From NCBI RefSeq assembly GCF_000974685.2, contig NZ_AP018738.1:868001-932000 (forward strand): DNA of 64,000 nucleotides, written 5' to 3'. Below are positions 46,685 through 55,800 of the stretch, in pieces; the stretch's first letter is position 1, and every line of letters starts with the position of its first letter. Position numbers and translations under genes: made by a program. The notes below the pieces were generated by a model. That model saw nothing but the letters and a program-made list of their open reading frames with translations, made no database searches and was not told the origin of the DNA. The DNA is from Ferriphaselus amnicola (GTDB taxonomy: Bacteria > Pseudomonadota > Gammaproteobacteria > Burkholderiales > Gallionellaceae).

Positions 46685-46750
46685 TCAGTCATGGTTGATG
46701 AAATAGAGTGGCATCGTAGTAAATTTTCTAATGCTCATGGTGGAGGTGGT

Positions 46751-47386
46751 ATGCGGTTCGGTTTTATGTTGCTGGTGTTGATGTTTGCGGGTGTGGCGAA
46801 TGCCGCCTCCGTGCACGAACAAGCGGGGAATATTTTTTATGTTGGGGATGATGGCGTTTCACGGCAATTGACTTCCCTGCGTAGTGACAGTGAGCCGATC
46901 CTGTCGCCGGATGGGCAGACGGTGGTGTTCGGGCGAGCCACGCGCCAGAAGGCACCGGATAGCGAGGAACTGGAAAGGGAACTCTGGATTGCCGATATTT
47001 CCGGCAAGCAGGTGCGCCGTCTATTGGCGACGCATTATGACGAAGCTCTCGAAAAAACACTCACGCAGATCAACAACTGGAAGTTTTCTGCGGATGGAAA
47101 GCAGTTGTATTTTTTGAGTGTCGCATGGGCGGTTTCCAATGCCCTGCATGTGCTGGATCTGGCCAGTGGCAAAGAGCATTACATTACAGACGCAAATGAT
47201 GTGCTGGTCGTAGGCAAAGGAAAATACGCCAACCATCTGGTTGTGGCTAAGCATAAATACTTCAAGGCGGGCGGCTCATCGGACTATTACTGGTTGATTA
47301 CCCCTCAGGGCAAAGAAATCAGGAAAGTGGGCGAGGATGACGAACAGGCAAAACGGTTTGTTCGGAAGCAGGAAGGAAAGCGTTAA
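46751..47386 (+). CDS. Exported TolB/WD40-like beta-propeller fragment protein, paralogue 1
   Basis: 211 residues with a signal peptide (FGFMLLVLMFAGVANA). The mature part has PD40/TolB-like blades: EPILSPDGQTVVFGRA, ELWIADISGKQVRRLL, WKFSADGKQLYFLSVA, NALHVLDLASGKEHYI. At this length only three or four blades exist, so it would be a partial propeller or assemble with others. A paralogue lies at 63073 and a broken one at 47554. The ATG at 46751 has GGAGGTGGT upstream; an ATG at 46691 would bury the signal peptide. Confidence 0.78.
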   Translation: MRFGFMLLVLMFAGVANAASVHEQAGNIFYVGDDGVSRQLTSLRSDSEPILSPDGQTVVFGRATRQKAPDSEELERELWIADISGKQVRRLLATHYDEALEKTLTQINNWKFSADGKQLYFLSVAWAVSNALHVLDLASGKEHYITDANDVLVVGKGKYANHLVVAKHKYFKAGGSSDYYWLITPQGKEIRKVGEDDEQAKRFVRKQEGKR

Positions 47387-47553
47387 GGACACGTTGCTTA
47401 TCGAGCTGCTCAGATGCGGCGATGCAACGAGCCAAGCCCTAATAAGCACGAACGACAAAAATGGATACTGGCCATTTAGCTGCCGACGTGTCGATGGTGA
47501 GGAAAACTACACATAATGGCGGTTCAATAATTTCGATGAAAAGGGGACATGCA

Positions 47554-47740
47554 ATGAAAAGATTCATCTCTGGTTTGTGTTTGTTTGCCATGCTGATTGG
47601 CACTGATTGACGCGCCACACATGATAGTCGTTGCAGCGGAACTGACTCCCGCAGTGATCGAACGGGTGCTCAGGCAAATTGATCGCCAGGGTGCGCTGCT
47701 TAGATGTTCCTTGCTGCTGTGGGTGGATGACAACCTTTGA
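47554..47740 (+). pseudogene. Chimeric gene remnant: TolB-like signal peptide plus YbjN-like fragment
   Basis: Bases 47554-47610 encode MKRFISGLCLFAMLIGTD and then stop; this matches the signal peptide start of the TolB-like gene at 63073 (MKRLALGMCLFSMLIGTA), and the similarity includes about 45 upstream bases (CTACACATAAT onward). After ten bases, 47621-47740 reads MIVVAAELTPAVIERVLRQ, like VVASEMTPTTLESIFTQ of the YbjN-like protein at 38741, then stops early. The region looks like a scar where pieces of two gene families were joined and lost. Confidence 0.6.
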
Positions 47741-47763
47741 ACTGTTTTAGAGAGAGGTGATGG

Positions 47764-48351
47764 ATGAGCCGAATAACTTCATTTGATATCGTCGCCCCGC
47801 GTGGCAGTGCCGCGCAGTTGGTGCGGGCCGTGGCAGAGCATCTGGTGGCGGCAGACCGAGCCAGATTGCTGCGCGCGCTTGACACGGGGGTGGAGCAGCT
47901 TATGGGGCGCGAGGCGCGCAACGACTACGATTCGCGCTTGGATTGTGATCTGTGTCTGACCTTTCTCTTCCCGCCCGATGAGCCCTTGCGTGTTTTTCAG
48001 AGTGAAAGCCAGTTTGCCGGTGACGCTGACGCTGCAGCAGGCCGGGTCGCCGTTGAGTGTAGCTGGAGCGGTCTAGACTTTGGGGAATATTTTGTGAAAT
48101 TTCATGCGACTTCGTTCATATGGGACATCTGCAACTTGTTTTTCGTGTCGTCCTCGGTGCTCGACAGCTTCATCGACATAGCGAAGCAAACGCCGGGCGC
48201 AACGCTGGCGAGATACGATGATGTGCTGGGGCGCCACGACTTGATCTGGCGCGCGCCCGATGCTGCTGCCTATGCGTTGAGCTGTCCCAGGGCGGCTGAA
48301 GCCAGCCGGACTGATCAAATTTGCTGGGAAATACTCGATGCCATCGCATGA
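47764..48351 (+). CDS. Protein of unknown function
   Basis: 195 residues, no signal or membrane segment. Starts MSRITSFDIVAPRGSAAQL with GAGAGGTG upstream. Composition is acidic with several cysteines and aromatic patches (DLCLTFLFPPDEPLRVF, GEYFVKFHATSFIWDICNLFF). I do not recognise a family. It follows the pseudogene remnant and precedes a 168-base gap. A cytosolic partner of a neighbouring exported protein is possible but unsupported. Confidence 0.55.
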   Translation: MSRITSFDIVAPRGSAAQLVRAVAEHLVAADRARLLRALDTGVEQLMGREARNDYDSRLDCDLCLTFLFPPDEPLRVFQSESQFAGDADAAAGRVAVECSWSGLDFGEYFVKFHATSFIWDICNLFFVSSSVLDSFIDIAKQTPGATLARYDDVLGRHDLIWRAPDAAAYALSCPRAAEASRTDQICWEILDAIA

Positions 48352-48519
48352 ACACCGCCCAACGGCGTGGTGGAAACGCTATCCAGGGGACGAGAACCGT
48401 TGCAGAGCTTTGAAGCTGATTTGTCGGCTGATGCAACCGAGTTATAGAAGCCGTAAAACGATTCATACAGCATCAACAAGGTAGGCTCAATGGGCTTGCG
48501 ACTAACGAAGGGAAAACTT

Positions 48520-50160
48520 ATGAAAACAGCAGGTTTATTTCGCGTATGCACGGTGACTCTTGCTTTGCTTGGCGCAAATTTGGTGGCTGCACCGTCTTTT
48601 GCCCAAGAGCAAGTGAGCTACGCCCAGGGCAAGGCCGCGTATGCCAGCAAGGACTACGCGGCGGCTTACAAGATTTTTAAAACGATGGCCGACCAAGGCG
48701 ATGCGTCTGCGCAAAACGCCTTGGGTGTGTTTTATAAGCGAGGCATCGGTGTGACGGCGAATTTAGCCGAGGCGATTAAATGGTTTCAACTGGCGGTCAA
48801 GCAAGGAGACGCCAAGGCGCAAAGCAATCTGGGTGGCATGTATCTCCTCGGTGAAGGTGTCACCAAAGATGTTACTGAGGCGGCAAGGTTAATTCGACTC
48901 GCCGCTGACCAAGGGGATGCTGAAGCACAGGCTAATCTGGGGGTGTTGTACCGCGATGCTGAAGGGGTCAAACAGGATTACACCGAAGCGGCGAAGTGGT
49001 TCAGGCTGGCAGCGGATCAGGGCTATGACAATGCACAACTGAATCTCGGTTCGCTGTATTGGAATGGTCTGGGCGTACCCAAAGATATCTCGCTAGCCAT
49101 CCAATGGTATCGCAAGGCCGCCGAACAGGGCTTGGTGCTTGCGCAGGTTGAATTGGGAAATGATTATTCATCAGGCAGGCATGTGACGCAGGATTATGCC
49201 GAGGCGCTCAAGTGGTATCGATTGGCCGCAGCGCAGGGCAGCGCTGAAGCAGAGCACAGATTAGCTGTGCATTATTACTCCGGATGGGGAGTCGCCAAGA
49301 ATTTGGGCGAGGCGGTGAAGCTGACCCAGAGTGCGGCGCAAAAGGGGTTTGCCAAGGCGCAATATAACCTCGGTGCCATGTACGAACATGGCGAAGGCAT
49401 AGCGCAGGATGATGTGCAGGCGGTGAAATGGTACAGGCTGGCAGCAGAACAGGGGGACTCGGGTGCTTTGCGTAATCTGGGGGGGATGTATGAGATGGGG
49501 CACGGTGTCCCAAAGGATGACGTGCAAGCGGCAAAATGGTATGAAAAAGCCGCAGAAGCGGGCGATGCGACCGCACAAAACAAGCTGGGGGTTTTCTATT
49601 CACAGGGACGGGGCATCAAGCAGGATGATGTACAAGCGCTCAAGTGGTTAAAACTTGCAGCAGCACAAGGAAATGTCGAGGCGCAATCCAATCTGGGGGT
49701 GATTTATGAGAACGGTTACGGCGTACCCCCTGATGTTGCAGAGGCCATCAAGTGGTACAAGCTTGCGGCGGAGCATCGACACATAACGGCTTACAACCGA
49801 CTAGGCGACATTTTCAATAATGGTGCAACTGGCATCAAGCAGGACTACACCGAAGCCCACAAATGGTATCGCCTAGCAGCTGAACAGGGCGATGCCAGCG
49901 CACAACAGATGCTGGGGGCGCACTACCTTAAGGGCATCGGAGTCGCGGTAGATGCTACTGAAGCGCTGAAGTGGGAAAAATTGGCGGCCGCGCAGGGATT
50001 TCCCTCGGCTGAAAATGATCTTGGTTACATGTACCTGAACGGAGTCGGGGTGCCTCAGGATCGAGCCGAGGCGATGAAATGGCTCACCTTGGCGGCTGAG
50101 CATGGCAACGAGCGTGCGCAGAAGACCTTGGCACAGTTGAAAGAGCACGGAGCAAACTGA
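48520..50160 (+). CDS. Exported long SEL1-repeat protein
   Basis: 546 residues: signal peptide (CTVTLALLGANLVAAPSFA), then 13 full 36-residue SEL1 repeats and a partial one filling the rest, for example AQSNLGGMYLLGEGVTKDV, AQYNLGAMYEHGEGIAQDD and AQSNLGVIYENGYGVPPDV. It is a pure alpha-solenoid with no other domain, suited to binding peptides or other proteins outside the cytosol. The ATG at 48520 has GAAGGGAAAA upstream; an ATG at 48490 would add ten residues before the signal. It lacks the shared YYGxGCNG tail. Confidence 0.88.
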   Translation: MKTAGLFRVCTVTLALLGANLVAAPSFAQEQVSYAQGKAAYASKDYAAAYKIFKTMADQGDASAQNALGVFYKRGIGVTANLAEAIKWFQLAVKQGDAKAQSNLGGMYLLGEGVTKDVTEAARLIRLAADQGDAEAQANLGVLYRDAEGVKQDYTEAAKWFRLAADQGYDNAQLNLGSLYWNGLGVPKDISLAIQWYRKAAEQGLVLAQVELGNDYSSGRHVTQDYAEALKWYRLAAAQGSAEAEHRLAVHYYSGWGVAKNLGEAVKLTQSAAQKGFAKAQYNLGAMYEHGEGIAQDDVQAVKWYRLAAEQGDSGALRNLGGMYEMGHGVPKDDVQAAKWYEKAAEAGDATAQNKLGVFYSQGRGIKQDDVQALKWLKLAAAQGNVEAQSNLGVIYENGYGVPPDVAEAIKWYKLAAEHRHITAYNRLGDIFNNGATGIKQDYTEAHKWYRLAAEQGDASAQQMLGAHYLKGIGVAVDATEALKWEKLAAAQGFPSAENDLGYMYLNGVGVPQDRAEAMKWLTLAAEHGNERAQKTLAQLKEHGAN

Positions 50161-50260
50161 AATAAGTGTTGGACGAGATTGCGTGCACATTGTGCGCGCA
50201 GCGCTTGTCAAAAGTATCAAAAAGGCGAGAAAACTGAAAAATCTTACAAGGAGTTATGTC

Positions 50261-50887
50261 ATGAGAAAATCACAATGTCTGCAACTGGGGTTAATGGTAT
50301 TGGCACTTGCGCTGGCGGGGTGCGCTTCGCCGGAGCATCGTTATATGGAGTCGGGGATGAAGAAGAGAAATAACGGTGACCGGCAAGGCGCTATGAGTGA
50401 CTATAACAAAGGGATAGAGTTGGGGCGAAAGTCTGAGCATCCAGACCACGATGCCATGAGCTACATGCATTCTGATCTGGCGTACTGGAAGTGTTACGAG
50501 CTGAACGATCCTCAAGGCGCAATGGAAGATTATAGTGAGGCAATTCGGCATGACGAACTTCGTGGATATGGCTTGAGTCATCTTCACAGCAATAGGGCTA
50601 AGTGTATGGAGGAGAAGCTAAACGATTTTGCGGGTGCTAGGGGCGACAGGCAGCTGGCAAAGGAGTACAGCAGGCAATTAGACAAACGGATAGAGGCTGA
50701 TAGGGCGGAGGAGAAGAGGAGGCAGGCAGAGGCTGCTCGCGCCCCAAAAACCCAAGAAGGCCCAAGCGTTGGGGAGCTGAATGCGGAAGCGGCAAGGAAG
50801 AAACTGAAGGGGATGATGGAGGATCACAGCTACAAAAATACCCCTTATTACGGAAATGGTTGCAATGGCAGTTCGTCTTGTCGTTGA
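50261..50887 (+). CDS. Lipoprotein with TPR-like helices and shared C-terminal tail
   Basis: 208 residues: lipoprotein signal (LMVLALALAGC), a TPR-like helical part (GDRQGAMSDYNKGIELGRK, DPQGAMEDYSEAIRHDEL), a charged helix and the tail SVGELNAEAARKKLKGM to YYGNGCNGSSSCR. This is the third protein with that tail. Ribosome binding site AAGGAG before the ATG at 50261. The stop is followed by a small inverted repeat TTATGCC / GGCATAA. The next gene starts 55 bases on. Confidence 0.78.
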   Translation: MRKSQCLQLGLMVLALALAGCASPEHRYMESGMKKRNNGDRQGAMSDYNKGIELGRKSEHPDHDAMSYMHSDLAYWKCYELNDPQGAMEDYSEAIRHDELRGYGLSHLHSNRAKCMEEKLNDFAGARGDRQLAKEYSRQLDKRIEADRAEEKRRQAEAARAPKTQEGPSVGELNAEAARKKLKGMMEDHSYKNTPYYGNGCNGSSSCR

Positions 50888-50942
50888 TGATTATGCCAAT
50901 CGGCATAACGCACTGAAAAAATTGGTGGCTAAGGAGGGTGTT

Positions 50943-51827
50943 GTGGAAAGTCAGAGTTGGGTTGTGCGTTGGTCGGGTGTGTGTTCTGCCTTGGGGCTGG
51001 GCATTAGCCTGTTTGCAGGCGGTGCGTTTGCCGAGGCATGGGGGGCGGGCGTTACGCCTGTTTATGCACCGGATTTCGAGCCGGGTAGCGTTCAGGCGGT
51101 CAAGCTGACGGAGTGCAACATGACCCCCGGCATGGTGTATTGGGCGGGCGGGCAGGCGAGTGCGAGCTGTGCCGGCTATGACATTTCCCTCGCCAGTATC
51201 TCCAAGACGAACAAGCATGCTGAAGAAGAGAGCGAGGCGGGCACGCATGTGGTGATTAAACTTCAGGAAAAGGGCAAGGCTGCGGCGAAAGCGGTGTTGA
51301 AAATGGCCTCTTTCCCCGGAGGCGAGTTTGTCGATTTGGCCTACTCTGCCGACTTGAATGGTGATGGTAAGCCAGACTTCGTGATCGAGACCAGCTCGCA
51401 TGGCAACGGTTTGGCGGGTGAGTTTGGCGGCAGACTCTTTCTGCTTTCAAGTGATGACGGTTATCGCTATTTGAGCAAATCTGGCGTAATGAGCGACTCG
51501 CGCATTGTGCGTTTTGCCAATGAGTCGGCTGCTACTCTGATATTGCAGCGCATCGCGGAGCCAGCCGGACCGGATGGTCCGACTGCGGTGCTGAGTCGCG
51601 ACGGCAAAGAGCATAGCTACTTCATTTTCGACCTTGTTCAATTCGATCCTGCGTCCCCCAAGGGCGCGAAGCTGAACAACTCGCAGGATGCGCGCTTCCC
51701 CTTCTGGGCGCAGTACACCAACAAGCCCCAAAAATCGGAAACGACCCTACTTACGCCCGCCCGCAAAAAAGCCTTGTGGCACGATCCCGTGGCAAGTGCT
51801 GCCGCTGGTAAGCTGGTAGCACGCTGA
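50943..51827 (+). CDS. Exported protein with FG-GAP-like calcium-binding motif, unknown function
   Basis: 294 residues, GTG start at 50943 (AAGGAGG five bases upstream). A signal-like segment (SGVCSALGLGISLFAGGAFA) precedes a mature part with the Ca-binding loop DLNGDGKPDFVIE seen in FG-GAP/VCBS-type repeats, followed by GNGLAGEFGGRLFLLSSDDG. It may be a partial beta-propeller. First of a closely spaced set of genes leading to the CHAT proteins, so probably transcribed with them. Confidence 0.65.
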   Translation: MESQSWVVRWSGVCSALGLGISLFAGGAFAEAWGAGVTPVYAPDFEPGSVQAVKLTECNMTPGMVYWAGGQASASCAGYDISLASISKTNKHAEEESEAGTHVVIKLQEKGKAAAKAVLKMASFPGGEFVDLAYSADLNGDGKPDFVIETSSHGNGLAGEFGGRLFLLSSDDGYRYLSKSGVMSDSRIVRFANESAATLILQRIAEPAGPDGPTAVLSRDGKEHSYFIFDLVQFDPASPKGAKLNNSQDARFPFWAQYTNKPQKSETTLLTPARKKALWHDPVASAAAGKLVAR

Positions 51828-51839
51828 GAGGGCGAGAAC

Positions 51840-52247
51840 GTGACCAGCCAAGTGGGTGATGTCGCCATGCAAGCCCGTGCAGAGTTGCGGCTACGGCTGA
51901 TGATCGAAGCTTCCGATGAAGATGGGGTGGCTGCGCTCATTCCGAGTATCGAGACGGGTTTGTGCGGCTTGGCCAGAATAGCCACTTGGTCATGTGAGCG
52001 TTATTGGAAATTCCCCAAGCTGTTTGATTGCGATCTGTTATTGGCGCCGGAAGGTAGCCCATCGGCGGCGTTTGATAGGATCTTAGGCTTGGCTACCCAC
52101 TGGCAGCGCTACGATAACGACGACGAAGCCGCCGACCGGGAAGCTATTTGGAGCCGGAATGTTACGCCCGATGGCATGTTCATCCATCCCCAGATCGAGT
52201 GGGTGCAGATGAGCCAGCATCCCGAATTACCTAGAACTACGGTATGA
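51840..52247 (+). CDS. Small protein of unknown function
   Basis: 135 residues, GTG start at 51840 with GAGAGGGCGAG upstream, 12 bases after the previous stop and overlapping the next start by four bases (ATGA). No signal. Contains MIEASDEDGVAALIPSIETG and a Trp-rich acidic middle (LATHWQRYDNDDEAADREAIW). No family recognised; size and position between exported genes would suit a small partner or inhibitor. Confidence 0.55.
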   Translation: MTSQVGDVAMQARAELRLRLMIEASDEDGVAALIPSIETGLCGLARIATWSCERYWKFPKLFDCDLLLAPEGSPSAAFDRILGLATHWQRYDNDDEAADREAIWSRNVTPDGMFIHPQIEWVQMSQHPELPRTTV

Positions 52248-52801
52248 GCAGAGCGCTTTCAATGCTCTGCCTGTGTTTGCTTACTGGGCTGTGCCACGCC
52301 CAAGCGAATGAGGCGTACTTTGATGCGAGCACTATCCGAGCTGCGGACTTGCCGAAAAATCCCCCGACGTTTTCCGATTACTCCGTCCCCGTCTTTGTGG
52401 GAGAACTGGCCGAGCCGGATGTCAAATCCCACCCGCGCTCACGGCTGTTCAGAAGCAAAATCCGAGAAGGGGCGAAGCGCGGCCCTAACTTTGCCGGACA
52501 CTACACCATCGTCGGTTGGGGCTGCGGGTCGAGTTGTGGCTCCCTAGCCATCGTTGATGCGACAACGGGGCAGGTCTTTCACCCAAAAAATCTGGACGCC
52601 ATAGACAACATCAATGTTGATTACGATGCACTGGAGGGGAGCGATGAGTCGCTGATCAAATATCGTCCAGATAGCCGCTTATTGGTAATCATCGGCGGGA
52701 TCAACGAAGACCCCAAGCTGCGAGGTATCTCATATTTTGTTTGGGAGCATGACAAGCTCAGACGTGTCCGTTTTGTTCATAAACCGTTTGAGGTCAAGTG
52801 A
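52244..52801 (+). CDS. Exported protein of a widespread uncharacterised family (NFAGHY...WGCG type)
   Basis: 185 residues with a signal peptide (LSMLCLCLLTGLCHAQA). The central FAGHYTIVGWGCGSSCGSLAIVD and DATTGQVF is a pattern I recall from uncharacterised proteobacterial periplasmic proteins; the two cysteines probably pair. No enzyme activity can be assigned. Coupled to the preceding gene and 39 bases before the first CHAT gene. Confidence 0.7.
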   Translation: MSRALSMLCLCLLTGLCHAQANEAYFDASTIRAADLPKNPPTFSDYSVPVFVGELAEPDVKSHPRSRLFRSKIREGAKRGPNFAGHYTIVGWGCGSSCGSLAIVDATTGQVFHPKNLDAIDNINVDYDALEGSDESLIKYRPDSRLLVIIGGINEDPKLRGISYFVWEHDKLRRVRFVHKPFEVK

Positions 52802-52840
52802 GTCGATGGCTAGCTTCCTTTTTGCGTCAGTGAGGTAAGA

Positions 52841-55800
52841 GTGATGATAGTTGATCGGTGGGTGTTGACAGTATTATGTGCACTGATGATCGGCGTGGTG
52901 CAGGCTGGCGACTTGTCCAAGGCCGATGAGGAAGAGTTGCAGCGGGCGAAGCAGTTGAATGCACAGGTCCTCGAACTGTACCAAAAGGGTGACTATCAAG
53001 GGGCGGCTACGCTGGCTGAGCAAACTCTGGAGATTCGAGAAAAGATCCTTGGCCCCCAACATGCTGCGACTGCTACCAGCCTGAACAATCTGGCGGCTGC
53101 GTACAAAGCACTCAAACAATACGATAAAGCGTTGCCACTGTACCTGCGTGCCTTGGAGATTCGTGAAAAAGTCCTTGGCTTCGAGCATACCGCTACGGCT
53201 CAGAGTCTAAGCAATTTAGCGGTGTTATATGAGGCCACCGGCCAGGACGAAAAATCGTTGCCGTTGAGGCAGCGTATTCTGGCGATTCGGGAAAAAACGC
53301 TAGGGGCAGAACATGGAGAGACGGCGGCCAGCCTGAATAACCTTGCGACTCTGTATGAAAAACTGGGGCAACGCGACCAAGCCATGCCCTTGTACCAGCG
53401 CGCAGCAGCCATCAAGGCCAAGGCGTCTGGAGCGGAGAGTGTCGAGACGGCCCAGCAGCTAAATATCCAAGCACTTACTTATAGGATCCAAGAGCAATAC
53501 GACAAAGCTTTGCCTTTGCTGTTACGTGCCCTTCCTATCTACGAAAAGACGCTTGGGGCAGAGCATCCCGAGACCGTTGGATGTCTCGATGATTTGGCAG
53601 GTTTATACGTAAAACTGGTCGAGTATGAGAAAGCGCTGCCTTACTACCAACGCGCCTTGGCTATCCGTGAAAAGACACTGGGCCCAGAGCATTCCGAGTT
53701 GGCCGAGACTCTGAACGCGCTTGCCAAGCTGCATGAGGAAATGGGGCAGTACAGTGGCGCGGCTCCTTATTATCAGCGTGCCTTGGCTATCCGCGAAAAG
53801 ACGCTGGGACGAGAGCATGCAGATACGCTGCTCAGCATGAATGATTTGGCAGGGTTGCACTACAAGTTCGGACAGTATGACCAAGCCTTGCAGCTTTACC
53901 AGAGGGTCTTGTCTGTGCGTGAAAAGACGCTAGGCCCGAATCACTCTCAAACTGCCGTCAGCCTCGAAGGGTTGGGGCTGGTATATGCGGATCTAAGTCA
54001 GTATGACAAAGCCCTGCCCTTGTATCAGCGAGCCTTGCAGATCCGGGAAAAAGCATTCGGCTTGGAGCATCCCACCGTCGCCTCTAGCCTGAACAATCTG
54101 GCAAGTTTGTATCGTTCACTTGGCCAGTATGAGAAAGCGCTGCCCTTATACCAGCAAGCCTTGGCTATCGACGAAAATGCGTTGGGCAAGGAGCACCCAG
54201 ATACCGCAACCGACCTGAACAATCTTGCGGCTTTATTTGATGACCTGGGGCAGTACGACAAGGAGATTCCGCTGCTCCTGCGCGCGCTGGCGATTCGTGA
54301 AAAATCGCTCGGTGCAGAGCATCCATCCACAGCTACCAGCTTGGGCAACTTGGCAGGCTTGTACGAAACGCTTGAGCAGTATGACAAGGCACTCGCGCTT
54401 TATCAGCGTGCTCTGTCGATCCGAGAAAAGTCTCTGGGAGCCGAACACGCTGATACGGCTATCAGCCTGAGCAATCTTGCCATGGTGTACAGGCGACTCG
54501 GGCAGTTTGATCAATCTTTGCCTTTACTCCAGCGTGCCTTATCCATCCGAGAGAAAGTGTTTGGACAAGAGCACGAAGATACGGCCAATAGTTTGAGCTT
54601 TCTTGCCTTCTTGCATGGTATTCAGCGCCAGCCTGTCGAATCTCTGGCGTACTTCAGGCGAGGTGAACATGCGATCGGCCTAGTCATCGAGCGTGCCTTT
54701 TCGATCCTGACCGAGCAGGAAAAGTTGGCTCTCGTGCAGGGAAATGTGTGGAGTTACCACGGCATGCTGTCCCTGATCCACCGCCAGTTAGCCAGCGATC
54801 CAGCGGCCATTCGCGCTGGCCTCGATTTGGTGCTCTCTCGCAAAGGCATTGTGTTCGATGCGCAAGCGCGCCAGCAAGACGCCATCGCCCGCAGCCTCGA
54901 CCCCGAGACCAAGAAGCTGTGGGATGCGCTGTCCAACCAGCGCAGCGAGTTAGCCAAACTGATGCAGAGCAAGCCTGAGACGCTGGGCAGCGAGGCGTAT
55001 CAGAAGCGCATCGCTGACTATCAAGCGGCCATTACCCAACTGGAAAGCCAACTCGCCAGCAAGAGCGCCCTAGTGGCGCAAGAATTCAAACAGCGCACGG
55101 TCACCAGCCAAGAAGTTGCCAATACCTTGGGCAAGAGTGGCGTACTGGCCGAATTCGTCAAGATCCAAGACTACGACTGGGAACATGGCAAATGGTCTGA
55201 CACCTGGCGCTACCTAGCCTTCATCCTGCACGGTGACGGGAAGATCCAGCTCGTCGATCTGGGCGAAGCCGGTGCCTTGGAATCGACCGTCCAAGCTGCG
55301 CTCAAGCCCATCGGCCTCGTCGGCAGTTCGAATGACCAACAACAAGACGCTACCCGCAGCCTGTATCAAACCCTGTGGCAACCCATCGCTGCAGCCGTGG
55401 GCGATGCCAACAAAGTCGTATTCAGCCCAGACGGCCTGCTGAACCTCGTCCCCTTTGCCGCGATGCAAGACGACAACGGCCACTACCTGATCGAAAGCCG
55501 TCAGATCAGCTACGTTACCTCTGGCCGAGATCTCACCAAAGGAGATTTAGGCATCAAACCGGAAACCGAACTCTATCTGGCGGCCAACCCGAAATTCGAT
55601 CTTGCAGTCCAAGTAAGCCCGACACCTGCCAGCGAAGAGTTGACACGGGGCGCGGTACGCTCCGCCGGATTCGGCCTGCACTTCAGCCCCTTGCCCGGCA
55701 CCGCGCAAGAAGCCGAGCAAGTCCCGAGCTACCTGACCGGCAAGCACACCGTCCTGACAGGGAAAGAGGCGACCGAAGACTCTGTGCTGAACATTCGTCG

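Noticed and set aside
48540-50150. Regular periodic repeats that might suggest a CRISPR or other DNA repeat array
   Set aside because: The ~108-base periodicity comes from 36-residue SEL1 repeats; codons vary, so it is a protein repeat.
52960-54640. 126-base periodic similarity in the CHAT genes
   Set aside because: Explained by 42-residue TPR units of the kinesin light chain type.
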